NCBI GenBank assembly: GCA_963781195.1
Contig: CAWAEZ010000015.1
Location: forward strand, 1 to 64,000
Direction of reading: 5' to 3'
Source of the DNA: JAJPKK01 sp963781195
GTDB taxonomy: Bacteria > Pseudomonadota > Alphaproteobacteria > Rhizobiales > Xanthobacteraceae
DNA length: 64,000 nt
Position 1 is the stretch's first letter. The number at the start of each line of letters is the position of its first letter. A program made the position numbers and the translations under genes. The notes below the pieces were generated by a model. It saw only the letters and a program-made list of their open reading frames with translations. It was not told the DNA's origin and did no database searches. This document shows positions 45,946-54,093 of the stretch, one piece after another.

Positions 45946-46291
45946 TGCAAGAGGCTCCAGGCGATTTCGCGCCAACCTATCATCCCGCCCGGGCCGACGC
46001 CATTTCTGCGACCGACGACCATGTGGTGACGTGCGCCTCGCCCGCGCCGTCATTCCCGGGCGCGCGCTTCCGCGCGAATCCGAAGTCCGTGTAGCGATGA
46101 AAACTGGAACGGCCGCTTGGATTCCGGGTCCACCGCTGCGCTGCGCCCCGGAATGACGGACGCGTTCGGCGCACCGCGCCCCAGCAGGCATCTCCGCTTT
46201 CCGGACATCTTCCGCTTCGGGACGATCGCCCATCGCCGCGTTTCGTGTAGATTTGCCGGCACGCCGCCTTGCTCACTCATGCAGGAACTCC
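45946..46291. other. divergent intergenic region with dispersed repeat
   Basis: About 345 bases between the divergent esterase and SDR genes. It contains an inverted pair of motifs at about 46048-46160 (GTCATTCCCGGGCGCGCGC and CGCCCCGGAATGACGG with GGATTCCGGGTCC between). This is typical of dispersed intergenic repeats in Bradyrhizobium and Rhodopseudomonas relatives. No gene was seen. Confidence 0.45.
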
Positions 46292-47065
46292 ATGTCGGGT
46301 CTCGCAGGTCTGTTCTCGCTCGCCGATCGCGTCGCGCTCGTCACCGGCGCCTCGCGCGGGCTCGGCTTCGCCATGGCGGAGGCGCTCGCCGAGGCGGGCG
46401 CGCTGGTCTTCATCAATGGGCGCGATGAAGCCGCCGCTGTCGCAGCCGCGGGGATGCTGCGGGAGCGCGGCTTGAACGCGCAGCCGGCGGCGTTCGACGT
46501 CACCGATCGTGCCGCCGCCGCGGCGGCCGTCGATGCGGTCGTCGCCGCGCACGGCCGTCTCGACATCCTCGTCTGCAATGCCGGCTACACCCACCGCGCC
46601 GCGCTCTCCGATTGGACCGAGCACGACTGGAACGCCATGCTCGCGATCCATGTGAGCGCGAGCTTCTTCCTCGCCCAGCAGGTCGCGGTGCCGATGCGCC
46701 GCAACCGGTATGGCCGGATCATCTTCACCACCTCGATCACCGCACTGATGGGGCGCGCCACCGTCCACGGCTATGTCGCCGCCAAGAGCGCATTGGCGGG
46801 GTTGGCGCGCTCGCTCGCCGCCGAGCTCGGCGAGGACGAGATCACCTGCAACTCGATCGCGCCGGGCTACTTCGAGACCGATCTCACGCGGCCGCTCCTC
46901 GACGACGCGGCCTTCGTCGCCCGCGTCAACGGTCTCGTCGCACTGCGGCGATGGGGTCGGCCGCACGACCTCAAGGGTGTCGCGGTGTTCCTGGCGTCGG
47001 AGGCGAGCGCCTATGTCACCGGCCAGCAGATTGTGGTCGACGGCGGGCTGACGACCACCATCTGA
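46292..47065 (+). CDS. SDR-family oxidoreductase
   Basis: A 257-residue classical short-chain dehydrogenase. The nucleotide-binding motif VTGASRGLGFA lies near residue 17 and the VCNAGY motif near 92. The catalytic Tyr161 and Lys165 lie in GYVAAKSAL, and the C-terminus GQQIVVDGG is standard. It resembles gluconate 5-dehydrogenase and 3-oxoacyl-reductase-like SDRs. The start at 46292 follows GGAACTCC. Substrate is not clear. It ends 11 bases before the convergent cobC gene. Confidence 0.9.
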   Translation: MSGLAGLFSLADRVALVTGASRGLGFAMAEALAEAGALVFINGRDEAAAVAAAGMLRERGLNAQPAAFDVTDRAAAAAAVDAVVAAHGRLDILVCNAGYTHRAALSDWTEHDWNAMLAIHVSASFFLAQQVAVPMRRNRYGRIIFTTSITALMGRATVHGYVAAKSALAGLARSLAAELGEDEITCNSIAPGYFETDLTRPLLDDAAFVARVNGLVALRRWGRPHDLKGVAVFLASEASAYVTGQQIVVDGGLTTTI

Positions 47066-47076
47066 CCGGTTCCGCC

Positions 47077-48234
47077 TCAGCCCGTTGCCGGACCGGCGCT
47101 GCGATCGCGGACGCCGCCGTCCGCGGAAACCGCAGGACTGCCGGCTCGTGGCGCCCCGGCGAAAACGGCGAGCGCGGCGGCGAGCCGCTCCCAGGCCGCC
47201 TCGTCCGCAGGCAGTCCGAAACGCAGCCAATGCGGCCTCTCCGCGAAGCGGCGGACCATGATGCCGGCGTGGCCGAGATGGTCGGCAAGGGCGGCCGCCG
47301 CCGGCGCGTGCACCAGCCGGAACAGCGACGTTCCCCCCGCGACGGCGAGGCCGGCATCGATCAGCAGCCGGTCGAGCCGGGCGGCGTCCCGCGCCAGCCG
47401 GTCGCGCATCGCCGCCGCCCAGGCGCCATCGGCGAGGGCGGCCTCTCCGGCCAGCAGGGCGGGTCCGGCGACCGGCCATGGCCCGAGGGTGGCGCGCAGC
47501 CGTGCCGCCAGCTCCGTCGTCGCGAGCGCGAAGCCGAGCCGCAGGCCGGCCAGGCCGTGGAATTTGCCGAACGATCGCAGCACGACGATGCCGCCGCGCC
47601 CAACCTCCGGCGCCAGGCTCAGGCCGGCCGGGCCGACCTCCGCGAACGCCTCGTCGACCACCAGCAGGCCGCCACGGCGCTGCTTCTGTGCCGCCAGTTC
47701 CAACAGCGCGTCCTTGCCCACGATCCGGCCGTCCGGATTGTTCGGGTTGACGACGATGGCGAGGTCGGCGGCTTCCAGCGCGTCGACTGCCGCGACCTCC
47801 GTGGTCTGGTGACCGACGAGGCGGGCGACGCGCGCGTGCTCGGCATAGGTCGGCGAAAGCACCGCCGCACGCCCCGCGGGCACCAGCGCGAACACCAGCG
47901 GCAGCAGGATCTGCGTGCCGGGCGCCGCAACCACATGTGCCGCCACGACACGCGCGGCAACCCCATGTGCTGCCGCCCGTGGAGCAGCCGCCCCAGGCGC
48001 TGCGGCCGTGCCGTAAGCCCGCGCCGCGATCGCCGCCAGCCGTTCGAGGGCGGCCGGTTCCGGGAGCCGCGCGAACACCGCGGGCGGCAGCCGGGGCAGG
48101 GGATACGAATGCGGATTGATCCCGGTCGACAAATCGATCATGGGTTCCGGCGCATCCGGGAACCGTCCTCGCGCCGCGGCGAGATCGCCGCCATGGGGGA
48201 GGTGTGCGAGGCCTATGTCGGAGCTTTCAGTCAC
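47077..48234 (-). CDS. cobC: CobC, threonine-phosphate decarboxylase-type aminotransferase
   Basis: A PLP enzyme of about 385 residues that supplies aminopropanol phosphate for the cobalamin loop. HGGDLAAARGRFPDAPEP, MIDLSTGINPHSYPLP, NPNNPDGRIVG, VVDEAFAEV and the lysine region LRSFGKFHGLAGLRLG fit the class-I aminotransferase fold. I place the start at the GTG 48234, because the conserved HGGD begins before the first ATG at 48141. This start overlaps the divergent cbiB start by 20 bases. An Ala-rich stretch of about 20 residues (coded near 47921-47980) comes from a 30-bp imperfect duplication. Confidence 0.85.
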   Translation of the reverse strand: MTESSDIGLAHLPHGGDLAAARGRFPDAPEPMIDLSTGINPHSYPLPRLPPAVFARLPEPAALERLAAIAARAYGTAAAPGAAAPRAAAHGVAARVVAAHVVAAPGTQILLPLVFALVPAGRAAVLSPTYAEHARVARLVGHQTTEVAAVDALEAADLAIVVNPNNPDGRIVGKDALLELAAQKQRRGGLLVVDEAFAEVGPAGLSLAPEVGRGGIVVLRSFGKFHGLAGLRLGFALATTELAARLRATLGPWPVAGPALLAGEAALADGAWAAAMRDRLARDAARLDRLLIDAGLAVAGGTSLFRLVHAPAAAALADHLGHAGIMVRRFAERPHWLRFGLPADEAAWERLAAALAVFAGAPRAGSPAVSADGGVRDRSAGPATG

Positions 48235-49189
48235 ACTGACTCTTCTGGCGCTGCTGATCGAGGCCCTAGTCGGGTACCCGGATCGTCTGTTCGGCGCAAT
48301 CGGCCATCCGGTGACCTGGGTCGGCGCGCTGATCCGCCGGCTCGACATCCGCTTGAACCGCGCGGAAATGGGCCTCGGCCGGCGGCGGCTCGCCGGCGCC
48401 GTCGCGCTGGCGCTCATCATCGCGGGGCCCGCGGCGGTGGCCGGCGTCGCGGAGCGCGTCCTGCTGCTGGCGCCGCTCGGCATCGTCGCGGTGGCGGTGG
48501 TGGCGAGCACGCTCATCGCCCAGCGCAGCCTCTACCGGCATGTCGCCGAAGTGGCGGCGGCTCTCGAACGGGAAGGCCTCGCCGCCGGCCGCACGGCGGT
48601 GGCGAAGATCGTCGGCCGCGATCCCGCAGTCCTCGACGAGGCGGGCGTGGCGCGGGCGGCGATCGAGAGCCTTGCCGAGAATTTCTCCGACGGCATCGTC
48701 GCGCCGGTTTTCTGGCTCGCATTCGCGGGACTGCCCGGCGGCGCCGCCTACAAGGCGATCAACACCGCCGACAGCATGATCGGTCACCGCACGGAACGGC
48801 ACGAGGCGTTCGGCTTCGCCGCGGCGCGTCTCGACGATCTCGTCAATCTGCCGGCGTCGCGTCTGTCCGCCCTCCTGGTGGTCGCCGCAGCCGTCCCTGA
48901 TGGGCGCGCGGCCGCCGCGCGGGCGTGGCAGGCGGTCCGGCGCGATGCCCGCCATCACCGCTCGCCCAACGCGGGATATCCGGAGGCTGCTTTCGCGGGC
49001 GCGCTGGGCCTCGCGCTCGCCGGACCGCGGGTCTATGGCGGCGTCACCGTGGACGACGCGCTGATGGGCGACGGCCGCCGTGACGCGACGGCCGCCGACA
49101 TCCGCGCCGCGCTCGCGCTCTATCGGCGCGCCGACGCCCTGCTGATCGCACTTGTAGGGTTCGCCGCCCTGCTCATCGCGCTAGTTTGA
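48215..49189 (+). CDS. cbiB: adenosylcobinamide-phosphate synthase
   Basis: A 324-residue membrane protein (CbiB, named CobD in Pseudomonas) that attaches aminopropanol phosphate to adenosylcobyric acid. ALVGYPDRLFGAIGHPVTWV, AIESLAENFSDGIVAPVFW, YKAINTADSMIGHRTERHEAFG and RRDARHHRSPNAGYPEA-like blocks are complete. About five hydrophobic helices are present. It starts at the Met 48215. It overlaps the cobQ stop convergently by 17 bases. Confidence 0.93.
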   Translation: MSELSVTLTLLALLIEALVGYPDRLFGAIGHPVTWVGALIRRLDIRLNRAEMGLGRRRLAGAVALALIIAGPAAVAGVAERVLLLAPLGIVAVAVVASTLIAQRSLYRHVAEVAAALEREGLAAGRTAVAKIVGRDPAVLDEAGVARAAIESLAENFSDGIVAPVFWLAFAGLPGGAAYKAINTADSMIGHRTERHEAFGFAAARLDDLVNLPASRLSALLVVAAAVPDGRAAAARAWQAVRRDARHHRSPNAGYPEAAFAGALGLALAGPRVYGGVTVDDALMGDGRRDATAADIRAALALYRRADALLIALVGFAALLIALV

Positions 49190-50630
49190 GAAGACGATCG
49201 AGATCGATATGTGCGGCGAGATGGGCCGCGAGACGGTCGAGCGTGCCCTCGATGAGCGCGTCGTGGGCGATGGAGCTCGGCGGCGCGCCGAGCCGTTCCA
49301 GCCAGGCCGAGCGCTGGCGATCGTCGCCGAACAGGCCGTGCACATAGCTGCCAACGACCCGCCCGTCGGCGGAGACGGCGCCCTCCGGCGTGCCGGCCGA
49401 AAGGCGCGCGAAGGGACGCGCGGTGTCTGGCCCCGTGGTTGTGCCGATATGCATCTCGTAACCGCGGAACGGGGCACCGCCGGCTTCGCCCGTCGCCGGC
49501 TCGAGGCGCTTGTTGCCGGCGAGCACGGTCTCGACGTCGAGCAGGCCGAGGCCGTCGACCGCGCCGGGGGGGCCTTCGATGCCGTCCGGGTCGGCGACGC
49601 GCCTGCCGAGCATCTGATAGCCGCCGCACAGGCCGAGCACGCGGCCGCCGCGGCGCACATGGGCCGCAATGTCGATGTCGAAGCCGGCCGCGCGCAACGC
49701 GGCGAGGTCGGCGATGGTCGCCTTCGAGCCCGGCAGGATCACAAGGTCGGCGTCGCCGGGGATCGCGGTGCCCGGGCGGACCCGCACCACCTCGATCGCG
49801 GGCTCGGCCTCGAGCGGATCGAGGTCGTCGAAATTGGCGATGTGCGGCAGGATCGGCACCGCGATCCGCAGCATGGCGCCCGGCTTGCGCGGCGACGGGC
49901 GGTCGAGCGCCAGCGCGTCTTCTGCCGGCAACAGGCGTGCCGCGGCGAAGAACGGCACCAGGCCGAGCGCCTCCCAGCCGGTCGCCTGCGCGATCAGGGT
50001 CATGCCGTCGGCGAACAGTGCGGGATCGCCGCGGAACTTGTTGACCAGGAAGCCGCCGATCATCGCGGCGTCCGGCGCCGCGATCACCGCCTTGGTGCCG
50101 ACGAGGCTGGCGATCACGCCGCCGCGGTCGATGTCGCCGATCAGCACCACCGGCACGTCGGCGGCGCGCGCGAAGCCCATATTGGCGATGTCGTTGGCGC
50201 GCAGGTTCACCTCCGAGGCGCTGCCCGCGCCCTCGACCAGCACGAGGTCGGCCTCGGCCCGGAGCCGTTCGAAGCTCGCCAGCACCGGCGCCATCAGGGT
50301 CGGCTTGATCGCCTGGTAGGCTGCCGCCTTGGCGGTGCCGTGCACGCGGCCCTGCACCACGATCTGCGCGCCGGTCTCGCTCTGCGGCTTGAGCAGCACC
50401 GGATTCATGTGCACGCTGGGCGGAACGCGCGCGGCGCGCGCCTGCAGCGCCTGGGCGCGGCCGATCTCGCCGCCGTCCGCCGTCACCGCGGCATTGTTGG
50501 ACATGTTCTGCGGCTTGAACGGCCGCACCCGAAGGCCGCGATCCGCAAAGGCGCGGGCCAGGCCCGCGACGATCAGCGACTTGCCGACGTCCGAGCCGGT
50601 TCCCTGGAACATCAGCGCCCGCGCCGCCAC
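49173..50630 (-). CDS. cobQ: cobyric acid synthase
   Basis: A 485-residue amidase that amidates carboxylates b, d, e and g of the corrin ring with glutamine and ATP. The N-terminal dethiobiotin-synthetase-like ATPase shows MFQGTGSDVGKS and RPFKPQNMSNNAAVT. The C-terminal class-I glutamine amidotransferase has the nucleophile Cys in LGLCGGYQMLGR and a late His region (GSYVHGLFGD). The length is typical. It is convergent with cbiB, and both belong to the late steps of the pathway. Confidence 0.95.
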   Translation of the reverse strand: MAARALMFQGTGSDVGKSLIVAGLARAFADRGLRVRPFKPQNMSNNAAVTADGGEIGRAQALQARAARVPPSVHMNPVLLKPQSETGAQIVVQGRVHGTAKAAAYQAIKPTLMAPVLASFERLRAEADLVLVEGAGSASEVNLRANDIANMGFARAADVPVVLIGDIDRGGVIASLVGTKAVIAAPDAAMIGGFLVNKFRGDPALFADGMTLIAQATGWEALGLVPFFAAARLLPAEDALALDRPSPRKPGAMLRIAVPILPHIANFDDLDPLEAEPAIEVVRVRPGTAIPGDADLVILPGSKATIADLAALRAAGFDIDIAAHVRRGGRVLGLCGGYQMLGRRVADPDGIEGPPGAVDGLGLLDVETVLAGNKRLEPATGEAGGAPFRGYEMHIGTTTGPDTARPFARLSAGTPEGAVSADGRVVGSYVHGLFGDDRQRSAWLERLGAPPSSIAHDALIEGTLDRLAAHLAAHIDLDRLLKLAR

Positions 50631-50925
50631 ACCTAACGTCCCGTCTCCAACGAAGGGTTCCCACGGGTGTCATCGCCCGAACTCGACCCCAAGGCATTCC
50701 CACATCGTTGAGCGGGTTTGAGGGCACCTCTCCCCGCGTGCGGGGCGAGGGAGCAGAGGCGCCGTGCCGCAGAATCGAGATGTGTGAATGCGGCAGGGCT
50801 TGGCCAGGCGATCCAGTATCCCCCGGGCTGCGGCTTCGGGCACAGCTTGAATTCCACCGATGGCGCGGGGGGGACTTCGCTTTCGCGGGCCTGACAGGGC
50901 TGGATGTGCCGCTCCCATCGTCATC
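50631..50925. other. intergenic region with palindromic repeat half
   Basis: About 295 bases. It contains a CTCTCCCCGCGTGCGGGGCGAGGG palindrome at about 50728-50751, a relative of the arms of the element in cobG. It may terminate cobO transcription. No gene was seen. Confidence 0.5.
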
Positions 50926-51537
50926 CTAGAACTCGATTCCCGGCTGCGCCTTCACGCCGGCGGCGAAGTGATGCTTGACGAGCGTCATCTCGGTGACGAG
51001 ATCGGCCGCCGCGATCAGCTCGGGCTTGGCGTTGCGGCCGGTGACGACGATGTGCAGTCCCTCGCGGCGGGCGCTCAGCGCGGCGACCACGCGGTCGGGA
51101 TCGAGGTAGTCGTAGCGCAGCGCGATGTTGAGCTCGTCGAGGATGACGAGGCTGAAATCCGGATCGGCCATCAGCTCGAGCGATTTGCCCCAGGCCCGCT
51201 CGGCCGCGGCGACGTCGCGCGCGCGGTCCTGGGTTTCCCAGGTGAAGCCTTCGCCCATGGTGTGCCACGACACCTGCTCGCCGAACGCGGCGAGCGCGTC
51301 GCGCTCCGCCGTGTGCCACGCGCCCTTGATGAACTGCACCACGCCGACCCGCCGGCCGCGGCCGAGCATGCGCAAAGCGAGCCCGAAGGCGGCGGTCGAC
51401 TTGCCCTTGCCGGCGCCGGTGTGGACGATCAGCAGGCCCTTCTCGACGGTCTTTTCCGCCACCTCCGCATCCTGCACCGCCTTGCGCTTGGCCATCTTGG
51501 CGCGGTGGCGTTCGTCGTCGTCGGCGATCTTGTTCAT
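50926..51537 (-). CDS. cobO: cob(I)alamin/cobyrinic acid adenosyltransferase, CobO type
   Basis: A 203-residue CobA/CobO-family enzyme that transfers the adenosyl group of ATP to cob(I)alamin or corrinoid precursors. The P-loop variant HTGAGKGKSTAAFGLALR near residue 39, VVQFIKGAWHTAERDAL, and VILDELNIALRYDYLD are diagnostic. It overlaps the upstream cobP by four bases (ATGA), so they are coupled. Confidence 0.95.
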   Translation of the reverse strand: MNKIADDDERHRAKMAKRKAVQDAEVAEKTVEKGLLIVHTGAGKGKSTAAFGLALRMLGRGRRVGVVQFIKGAWHTAERDALAAFGEQVSWHTMGEGFTWETQDRARDVAAAERAWGKSLELMADPDFSLVILDELNIALRYDYLDPDRVVAALSARREGLHIVVTGRNAKPELIAAADLVTEMTLVKHHFAAGVKAQPGIEF

Positions 51538-52055
51538 GCCCGTCCTTTTACGATCAGCGGCAAGCCGGCGACCACGAGCACGACGCGGTCGGCGCGCGCG
51601 GCGATGCGCTGGTTGAGCCGACCCTGCAGGTCGACGAACCGGCGCGCAAGCGCATTGTCGGGCACGATCCCGGACCCGACCTCGTTCGAGACCATCACCA
51701 CCGGACCTTTGCGGCCCGAGAGAGCGGCTTCGAGACCACCCGTCTCGGCCTCGGTGTCGGCTTCGGCCAACATGCGGTTGGTCAGCCACAGGGTGAGGCA
51801 ATCGACGAGGAGACGTCCGGCGGGTGCGGCCGCAATCGCGGCGGCGAGATCATGGGGCGCCTCGACGGTGTCCCAGCCGGCGCCGCGCCGCGCGCGATGG
51901 TGCGCAATGCGCGCCGCCATCTCCGCGTCCCCGGCCTGCGCCGTCGCGACATAGACCCACGGCGGCGCGGCCGCGATGACGAGGCCTTCCGCATGGCGGC
52001 TCTTGCCGGAGCGCGCGCCGCCGAGAACGAGGGTAAGACGAGGATCGGAGGTCAT
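51534..52055 (-). CDS. cobP: adenosylcobinamide kinase/guanylyltransferase
   Basis: A 173-residue bifunctional enzyme (CobP/CobU) that phosphorylates adenosylcobinamide and then adds GMP. The P-loop LVLGGARSGKSRHAE near residue 9, ATAQAGDAEMAARIAHHRARR, LLVDCLTLWLTN and VMVSNEVGSGIVPDN are complete. The start 52055 lies after GGAT-like sequence. It is transcribed away from the riboswitch-controlled operon. Confidence 0.94.
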   Translation of the reverse strand: MTSDPRLTLVLGGARSGKSRHAEGLVIAAAPPWVYVATAQAGDAEMAARIAHHRARRGAGWDTVEAPHDLAAAIAAAPAGRLLVDCLTLWLTNRMLAEADTEAETGGLEAALSGRKGPVVMVSNEVGSGIVPDNALARRFVDLQGRLNQRIAARADRVVLVVAGLPLIVKGRA

Positions 52056-52291
52056 GACGGCGTTGTGTGACCGCATTCGGACGCGCGGGCAAGTCGCCCG
52101 GATCTCACGGCGAGATTGGACAGGAAGGCGCCTTCGTCCGGGTCAAACGTCCTTTGCATGGGGTTGTTTTTCGAAAAATTTCCGCGCCAAGGGCATTTGC
52201 GGTCCGGCCAAGGCCTGCCCTGACCCCGCCCCACAGCTTTCCCCCGATGATCGCATTGACAAAACGTGCGGCCGGGTCGCTAACTGCCGGC

Positions 52292-52462
52292 ACCGACGGC
52301 CTCTCGCAAGAGAGCGAACAGGGAATGCGGTGCGGAACGCAAGTTCCAATGCCGCAGCTGCCCCCGCAACTGTAAGCGGCGAGCCCATACCAGGCCACTG
52401 GGGTCCTCCCCGGGAAGGCGGTTACGGGCACCGACCCGCGAGCCAGGAGACCTGCCGTCGGT
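52292..52462 (+). promoter_or_regulatory. cobalamin riboswitch
   Basis: The leader has the hallmark elements in order. A closing stem ACCGACGGC (52292) pairs with GCCGTCGGT (52454). Then come ACAGGGAATGCGGTG, AATGCCGCAGCTGCCCCC, GCAACTGTAAGCGGCGAG, CCACTGG, GGGAAGG and the B12 box AGCCAGGAGACCTGCC (52441). It precedes the DUF1636-cobW-cobN genes on the same strand, so adenosylcobalamin should shut down this long operon. The way it works (terminator or ribosome-site masking) is not evident in the 140 bases before the first start. Confidence 0.95.
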
Positions 52463-52600
52463 TCGTGCGTGCGCTGGGCGGGGTGCCTCGGCGCCGAACG
52501 ATTTGCTGCCGCCCAAGCCGGTTCGCCCCGGCCGGCGTCTATTTCGCACCCCGGATCCAGGCCCAGGCCTTACTTTTCGGTCAGCCTCAGGAGCGCGTGG

Positions 52601-53056
52601 GTGACGTTGCAGGACCTCTCGCCAGACCCCCATCAGGATTCCGATTCGAACGTCGCGGCGGATGCCGACGTGGCGGCCGCGGTCGCGACCGCGACCACCA
52701 TCTATGTCTGCATCTCCTGCCGCGCCGGCGCCGCTGTCGGCCAGGCACCGAACCCCGGCGCGCGGCTCGCTGCGGCGACTGTGCGCGCCGCCGCGGGAAC
52801 CGGCATTACCGTGCTCGGCGTGCGCTGTCTCGCCAATTGCAGCCGCGGCCCGAGCGCCGCGGTCCGGCGCAACCACGGCTGGACCTACGTGTTCGGCGGG
52901 CTCGACATCGAGCATGGCGCGGGCGCGCTCGTCGAGGGCGCCCGGCTGTTTGCCATCGCGAGCGACGGCGTGATGCCGTGGCGAGGTCGGCCGGAGGCCC
53001 TCAAGCGCGGGCTCATCGCGCGCTCACCCCCGATCGATTTTCCCGGAGAGGACTGA
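52601..53056 (+). CDS. DUF1636 protein, thioredoxin-like ferredoxin, B12-linked
   Basis: About 151 residues. Residues 34-40 (IYVCISC) and a later RCLANCSRGPS give four cysteines, as in [2Fe-2S] thioredoxin-like ferredoxins. GWTYVFGGLD and DGVMPWRGRPEALKRGLIAR are DUF1636 signatures. I choose the GTG at 52601 because AGGAG lies seven bases before it. The stop overlaps the cobW start (TGATG). First in the riboswitch operon, it may donate electrons or handle cobalt in corrin synthesis. This is inferred. Confidence 0.82.
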   Translation: MTLQDLSPDPHQDSDSNVAADADVAAAVATATTIYVCISCRAGAAVGQAPNPGARLAAATVRAAAGTGITVLGVRCLANCSRGPSAAVRRNHGWTYVFGGLDIEHGAGALVEGARLFAIASDGVMPWRGRPEALKRGLIARSPPIDFPGED

Positions 53057-54093
53057 TGTCGACTTCGCTCGCGCGCATCCCCTGCACCATCGTCACCGGC
53101 TTTCTCGGCGCCGGGAAGACGACGCTCGTGCGCCATGTCCTCGCCAATGCGGGGGGGCGGCGGCTCGCCGTCATCGTCAATGAGTTCGGCGACGTCGGCA
53201 TCGACCGCGAAATCCTCAGGGGCTGCGGCGACGCGGCCTGCCCGGAGGAGAACATCGTCGAACTCGCCAATGGCTGCCTGTGCTGCACGGTGGCCGACGA
53301 ATTCGTGCCGGCGCTCGACGCCATCCTGTCGCGGCGGCCGGCGGTCGAGCACATCGTGATCGAGACCTCGGGCCTCGCCTTGCCAAAGCCGCTGGTCCAG
53401 GCGTTCCACTGGCCGGCGATCAAGAGCCGCGTCACCGTCGATGGCGTGGTGGCGGTGGTGGATGGCGCCGCGCTCGCCGGCGGACGGGTCGCAGCCGACC
53501 TCGACGCGCTGGCGCGCCAGCGCGCCGCCGACGCTTCGCTCGACCACGACGATCCGGTCGAGGAGGTGTTCGAGGATCAGCTCGCCTGCGCCGATCTCGT
53601 GGTGCTCAACAAGCGCGATCTCCTCGACGAGGCCGGGATGCAGGCCGCGCTCGCCGCGGTGGCGCGGGTGGTCCCGCGCGCGGTGAAGGTCGTCACCGTG
53701 GCGGACGGCAAGGTCGATCCCGCCGCTCTGCTCGGCCTCGGCGTCGGCACCGAGGACGACATCGAGAACCGCCGCACCCGCCACGACGCCGAGCTCGAGC
53801 ACGACCACGACGACTTCGACAGCTTCGTCGTGCCGCTGCCGGAAATCACCGAGCCGGATGCGCTCGCGGCCCGCGTCGCGGCGCTCGCCGATCGCCACAA
53901 CGTGTTCCGCGTCAAAGGCTTTGCGGCGGTGGCCGGGAAGCCGATGCGACTCCTCGTGCAGGCGGTGGGGGCGCGGGTGAGCCACCAGTATGATCGCCTG
54001 TGGCAGGCGTCGGATGCCCGCGAAGGCCGGCTGGTGGTGATCGGCCTCAAGGGGCTCGACCGGGCCGGCGTGACCCGCGTGCTGGTCGGCTGA
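53056..54093 (+). CDS. cobW: CobW GTPase, cobalt metallochaperone
   Basis: A 345-residue G3E-family GTPase. GFLGAGKTTL near residue 15 is the P-loop. The metal-binding CLCC motif (NGCLCCTVADEF) lies near residue 74, with ETSGLALPKPL and VVLNKRDL following, and a His/Asp-rich stretch (HDAELEHDHDDFD) near residue 245 probably binds metal. The C-terminal CobW_C domain is complete. It would deliver Co(II) to the CobNST chelatase, whose large subunit is encoded next with a one-base overlap. Confidence 0.95.
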   Translation: MSTSLARIPCTIVTGFLGAGKTTLVRHVLANAGGRRLAVIVNEFGDVGIDREILRGCGDAACPEENIVELANGCLCCTVADEFVPALDAILSRRPAVEHIVIETSGLALPKPLVQAFHWPAIKSRVTVDGVVAVVDGAALAGGRVAADLDALARQRAADASLDHDDPVEEVFEDQLACADLVVLNKRDLLDEAGMQAALAAVARVVPRAVKVVTVADGKVDPAALLGLGVGTEDDIENRRTRHDAELEHDHDDFDSFVVPLPEITEPDALAARVAALADRHNVFRVKGFAAVAGKPMRLLVQAVGARVSHQYDRLWQASDAREGRLVVIGLKGLDRAGVTRVLVG

